From JAHWJX01 sp036386655 (GTDB lineage: Bacteria > Pseudomonadota > Alphaproteobacteria > Caulobacterales > Caulobacteraceae): DNA of 7,614 nucleotides. The DNA is taken from assembly GCA_036386655.1 (NCBI GenBank), contig DASVVG010000202.1:1-7614 (forward strand), written 5' to 3'. Shown one piece after another: positions 5,613 to 7,614 of the stretch; the stretch's first letter is position 1, and the number at the start of each line of letters is the position of its first letter. Both the position numbers and the translations under genes were made by a program. The notes beneath the pieces were generated by a model that saw nothing but the letters and a program-made list of their open reading frames with translations, searched no databases and had not been told where the DNA came from.

Positions 5613-6983
5613 TCAGCGAGCCGCCTTCAGCGTTGCGATCCGCTCCGCGTACATGGCGCTGAGCTGCTGAGCGTCGGTCACCGCCGCACGAGTCCCTAGC
5701 CAAGCCCGCTGCTCCGCTCGGAGGTCTACGGGCGCCGCCGACCTCTGCAATGCAGCTTCGAACTCAGCCGCCAACTCGACATCGAGGGCGGCGAGGGTGG
5801 GCGTCGCGCAGATCACACGGTCGGAGGCCGTGGCCGCCTTGGCACAGTCGAAACTTGGTCGCTGGATGACGTCGTCCACCGCGGCCGCGGTGGACGTCTC
5901 CGCCGCCGAGCGGGCTTCCGCTGCGCGCGCGACTTCTGCCATTCTGTCCCGAGCCAGCAGTCGCACCAGCTCCAGCCGCGACGTGTTGGCCGTGCTGTCG
6001 AAACTGAGTTTCGCGAGGGCGGCCGCCTGCCGTGCCTGCACCGTGTACCGGTTGAAGTAGTCGATGCTGGGAACTTGCCATTCGCTGACGGCCGCCGCGT
6101 TCAGCTCCATGCCGAACTGATCGAACGCGACACAGAAATCCACCACTTCAAAGGAGGTCGTCTTGGCCGCGCTGGCGTAACAGCGGTGGACGTACTCCGC
6201 GACGCCGGCCATCCCCCGACCCCGGTAAGCTCGGGAGAACGCCGTATATGCGGTTTCGATCTTGGCGCGGTCCGGCGGGGGCGGATCATTGGAGGCCGCG
6301 GTGGGAAGCGTTGCTGCCGCATCCGCCGCTGCGGTATCGGCGGCCAGTGCAGCGGCGGTGTCGGTGGTCGTCGTCTCAGTGGTTGCTGCAGTAGTGTCAT
6401 AGCCCGTTGACGACCATTGGCTCCAATCCGTGCGCGACGCGACGTTGAACGCGCTCACGCCTACGACGGAGGCGACGAGCAACGCCCAGCTCAGGGGCGT
6501 CGGCTGCCTCGCGACGACGAGAGCTCCGGCGGCTTTGTCCCAGGGAGTGATCTTGTCCCGCTGATACTCCTGGTACGCGCTCCAGTTCGCCAGGAGAGAA
6601 AGGACGGGCAGGCCAAACAGGGAGCCACGAAGCCAGCCGGATATGCTCCGCTTGAACGAGGCGTTGAGGTCGAGCTTCTCGCCATTTTCGGCAGTTATCC
6701 GAATGCGGAAGAGCACCTTTCCAAGGGTAGTCCCGAAGACAGAGATCAGGACTGCCTCGGCGAGGGGGAATGTGAGGCTGAACAGGACGTAGAACCGCCA
6801 GAGAGCGTCGTCCAAGAACGAACTCTTGATCAGCGCGAGCACGAGCGCCAACATCAGGGCGTAGGCAGTGCAGTCGATCCACTTCGCCCAGAACCGACCC
6901 CAGGGGTAAGCCTCGACGGGAGGTGCCCGCTCCTCCCTCTCTGGAGGTGCCGACGCGAGTTCGGTCACGTGCTTCTCAGCCAA
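5613..6983 (-). CDS. RDD-family membrane protein fused to C-terminal LprI-like (DUF1311) domain
   Basis: This is a 456-residue protein with three parts. Residues 27-160 form an RDD membrane domain: GRFWAKWID (R30, D37), helices about 39-55, 62-82 and 115-135, the TTLGKVLFRIRI motif (85-96) and WDKAAGALVV (148-157). A fourth helix (164-180) leads out of the membrane into a Thr/Ala-rich low-complexity linker (about 195-232). Residues 240-330 form a helical region with C268 and C284 (VHRCY, FCVAFDQFG) that I do not assign to a named family. Residues 376-456 resemble lysozyme-inhibitor LprI/DUF1311, with SFDCAKA, VICATPTLAALD and EQRAWL (C380 and C392 probably paired). The likely location is the inner membrane with a large periplasmic part; transport or envelope-stress roles are guesses. 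The start is TTG at 6983, 11 bases after the upstream stop, with AGGTG about 8 bases before it; a GTG at 6968 is an alternative. Confidence 0.85.
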   Translation of the reverse strand: MAEKHVTELASAPPEREERAPPVEAYPWGRFWAKWIDCTAYALMLALVLALIKSSFLDDALWRFYVLFSLTFPLAEAVLISVFGTTLGKVLFRIRITAENGEKLDLNASFKRSISGWLRGSLFGLPVLSLLANWSAYQEYQRDKITPWDKAAGALVVARQPTPLSWALLVASVVGVSAFNVASRTDWSQWSSTGYDTTAATTETTTTDTAAALAADTAAADAAATLPTAASNDPPPPDRAKIETAYTAFSRAYRGRGMAGVAEYVHRCYASAAKTTSFEVVDFCVAFDQFGMELNAAAVSEWQVPSIDYFNRYTVQARQAAALAKLSFDSTANTSRLELVRLLARDRMAEVARAAEARSAAETSTAAAVDDVIQRPSFDCAKAATASDRVICATPTLAALDVELAAEFEAALQRSAAPVDLRAEQRAWLGTRAAVTDAQQLSAMYAERIATLKAAR

Positions 6984-6994
6984 CCGCGCCGCAC

Positions 6995-7468
6995 CTAGCC
7001 CTCCTCCTTGAGGATCTCTTCGGCCCGCTCTTCGATCGCTTCACCGTACGCGCGGCAGCCTTCGTCAAAAGAAGGACTGTCGCCCCCGTAACAGCTGCCG
7101 TCGGTCACGCCGTTGTCCGCGGCCCAGCGGTACCCCGCCTCATGTCCGCTGCAGTCCTCAGTACACCCGTACGGTGAGCCCGCTGCCGAGTAGGAATAGG
7201 GGACGTCGTCCGCCGCCCGCTCGCGGGCCTCGTCCTCGTCGATTCTCTCCCGCTCCTCGCCGCTGTCGGAGGCGTAGCTCGAGACGCTCGCCAGAGACGG
7301 ACTCACGCCCGACGTGTCGCTTGACCATGAGGTGCTCTCCGTTCCGACAACCTCAAGATCCGTTGAGCCTTCGTCGCCAGCTCCGCCCTGGCCGCCCCAG
7401 TAAACTACGCCAGCCACGACGAGGAGGCCGGCGGCGACTGCGCCCCATCCTTGTCCGGACGTGCTCAC
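6995..7468 (-). CDS. Membrane-anchored four-cysteine protein (CSGHEAGYxWA module), function unknown
   Basis: From the GTG at 7468 this protein has 157 residues. A single N-terminal membrane segment (about 9-24, AVAAGLLVVAGVVYW) leads into a Ser/Gly/Asp-rich, probably disordered stretch. Then comes an acidic helix (EERERIDEDEARERAADD) and a compact C-terminal module (about 98-145): CTEDCSGHEAGYRWA, then DGSCYGGDSPSFDEGCRAY. Its four cysteines (102, 106, 126, 138) probably form two disulphides in the periplasm. I recall similar DCSGHxAGYxWA modules in small secreted proteins of GC-rich Proteobacteria, without known function. A GTG at 7516 would overlap the preceding Excalibur coding sequence by 32 bases, so the GTG at 7468, 16 bases after that stop and behind a GTGGTG weak ribosome binding site, is preferred. 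The RDD gene follows 11 bases later. Confidence 0.75.
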   Translation of the reverse strand: MSTSGQGWGAVAAGLLVVAGVVYWGGQGGAGDEGSTDLEVVGTESTSWSSDTSGVSPSLASVSSYASDSGEERERIDEDEARERAADDVPYSYSAAGSPYGCTEDCSGHEAGYRWAADNGVTDGSCYGGDSPSFDEGCRAYGEAIEERAEEILKEEG

Positions 7469-7484
7469 CGGGTCACCACTACGA

Positions 7485-7614
7485 TCAGCGCTCGCACGCG
7501 ACGCCGTCCCCGTCACGATCGAGGTGCTCGCCGTAACCCGGCTCGCCGCGCCGGATGTTCGCCGCGCCGGCCGCGCGCGCGGCCGTGCAGTTCGCGTAGG
7601 CTGAGCCGCCGCTC
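7485..7614 (-). CDS. Excalibur calcium-binding domain protein, C-terminal fragment (runs off right edge)
   Basis: The last 42 codons and the TGA (7487-7485) of a minus-strand gene are visible; the start lies beyond the window. The peptide is a complete Excalibur domain: AYANCTAARAAGAANIRRG, then the calcium loop DRDGDGVACER at the very C-terminus, with two cysteines that should pair. By eye 22 of 36 aligned residues match the plus-strand Excalibur domain at 4987-5094, so the two are related but not recent copies. The four-cysteine gene begins 16 bases downstream, which suggests that this gene is upstream in the same operon. What lies N-terminal to the domain (a membrane anchor, a nuclease or something else) cannot be seen. 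Confidence 0.85.
   Translation of the reverse strand, partial: SGGSAYANCTAARAAGAANIRRGEPGYGEHLDRDGDGVACER

Noticed and set aside
7469..7516. Longer start (GTG at 7516) for the four-cysteine gene
   Set aside because: It would overlap the end of the Excalibur gene by 32 bases. The extra residues come from recoding that conserved domain, and the GTG at 7468 fits operon spacing better.

Overview
The window looks like a piece of a GC-rich alphaproteobacterial genome or replicon. GC content is high throughout, long spurious reading frames lie antisense to real genes, and GTG/TTG starts are common. The gene families (ParB-like, primase-type toprim, RadC, two-domain LigD, small zinc ribbon, Excalibur, RDD/LprI-like) recall Sphingomonadales or Caulobacterales accessory regions. 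That placement is an inference from family resemblance; no rRNA or other marker is present.

Left block (1-4318, minus strand): ligD -> GIY-YIG protein -> radC-like -> toprim/primase-like -> ParB-like (cut by the left edge). These are DNA-handling genes on one strand with short gaps (about 56, 162, 10 and 92 bases). The set is typical of plasmids and integrative elements: partitioning or regulation (ParB), replication or transfer (toprim), restart or anti-restriction-type accessory (RadC), and break repair (LigD with a nuclease-like partner). The 162-base radC leader holds a strong hairpin next to a G-tract run.

Middle (4319-5106): a 62-base divergent intergenic region with overlapping inverted repeats separates ligD from two plus-strand genes, a small CxxC/CxxC zinc-ribbon protein and a membrane-anchored Excalibur-domain protein.

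Right block (5111-7614, minus strand): an Excalibur-domain gene (only its 3' end is inside) -> a membrane-anchored four-cysteine protein -> a four-helix RDD protein fused to a C-terminal LprI-like domain -> a soluble protein resembling the opioid growth factor receptor (OGFr) conserved region. Gaps are about 16, 11 and 58 bases, so these four are probably co-transcribed. Three of the four are predicted to be membrane or extracytoplasmic proteins.

No tRNA, rRNA, CRISPR array, insertion sequence or transposase was seen. No stretch over 300 bases lacks a gene. The best candidates for something undescribed are the Excalibur/four-Cys/RDD-LprI/OGFr cluster, the LigD + GIY-YIG pairing inside a mobile-element-like operon, and the possible RNA switches in front of radC and ligD.
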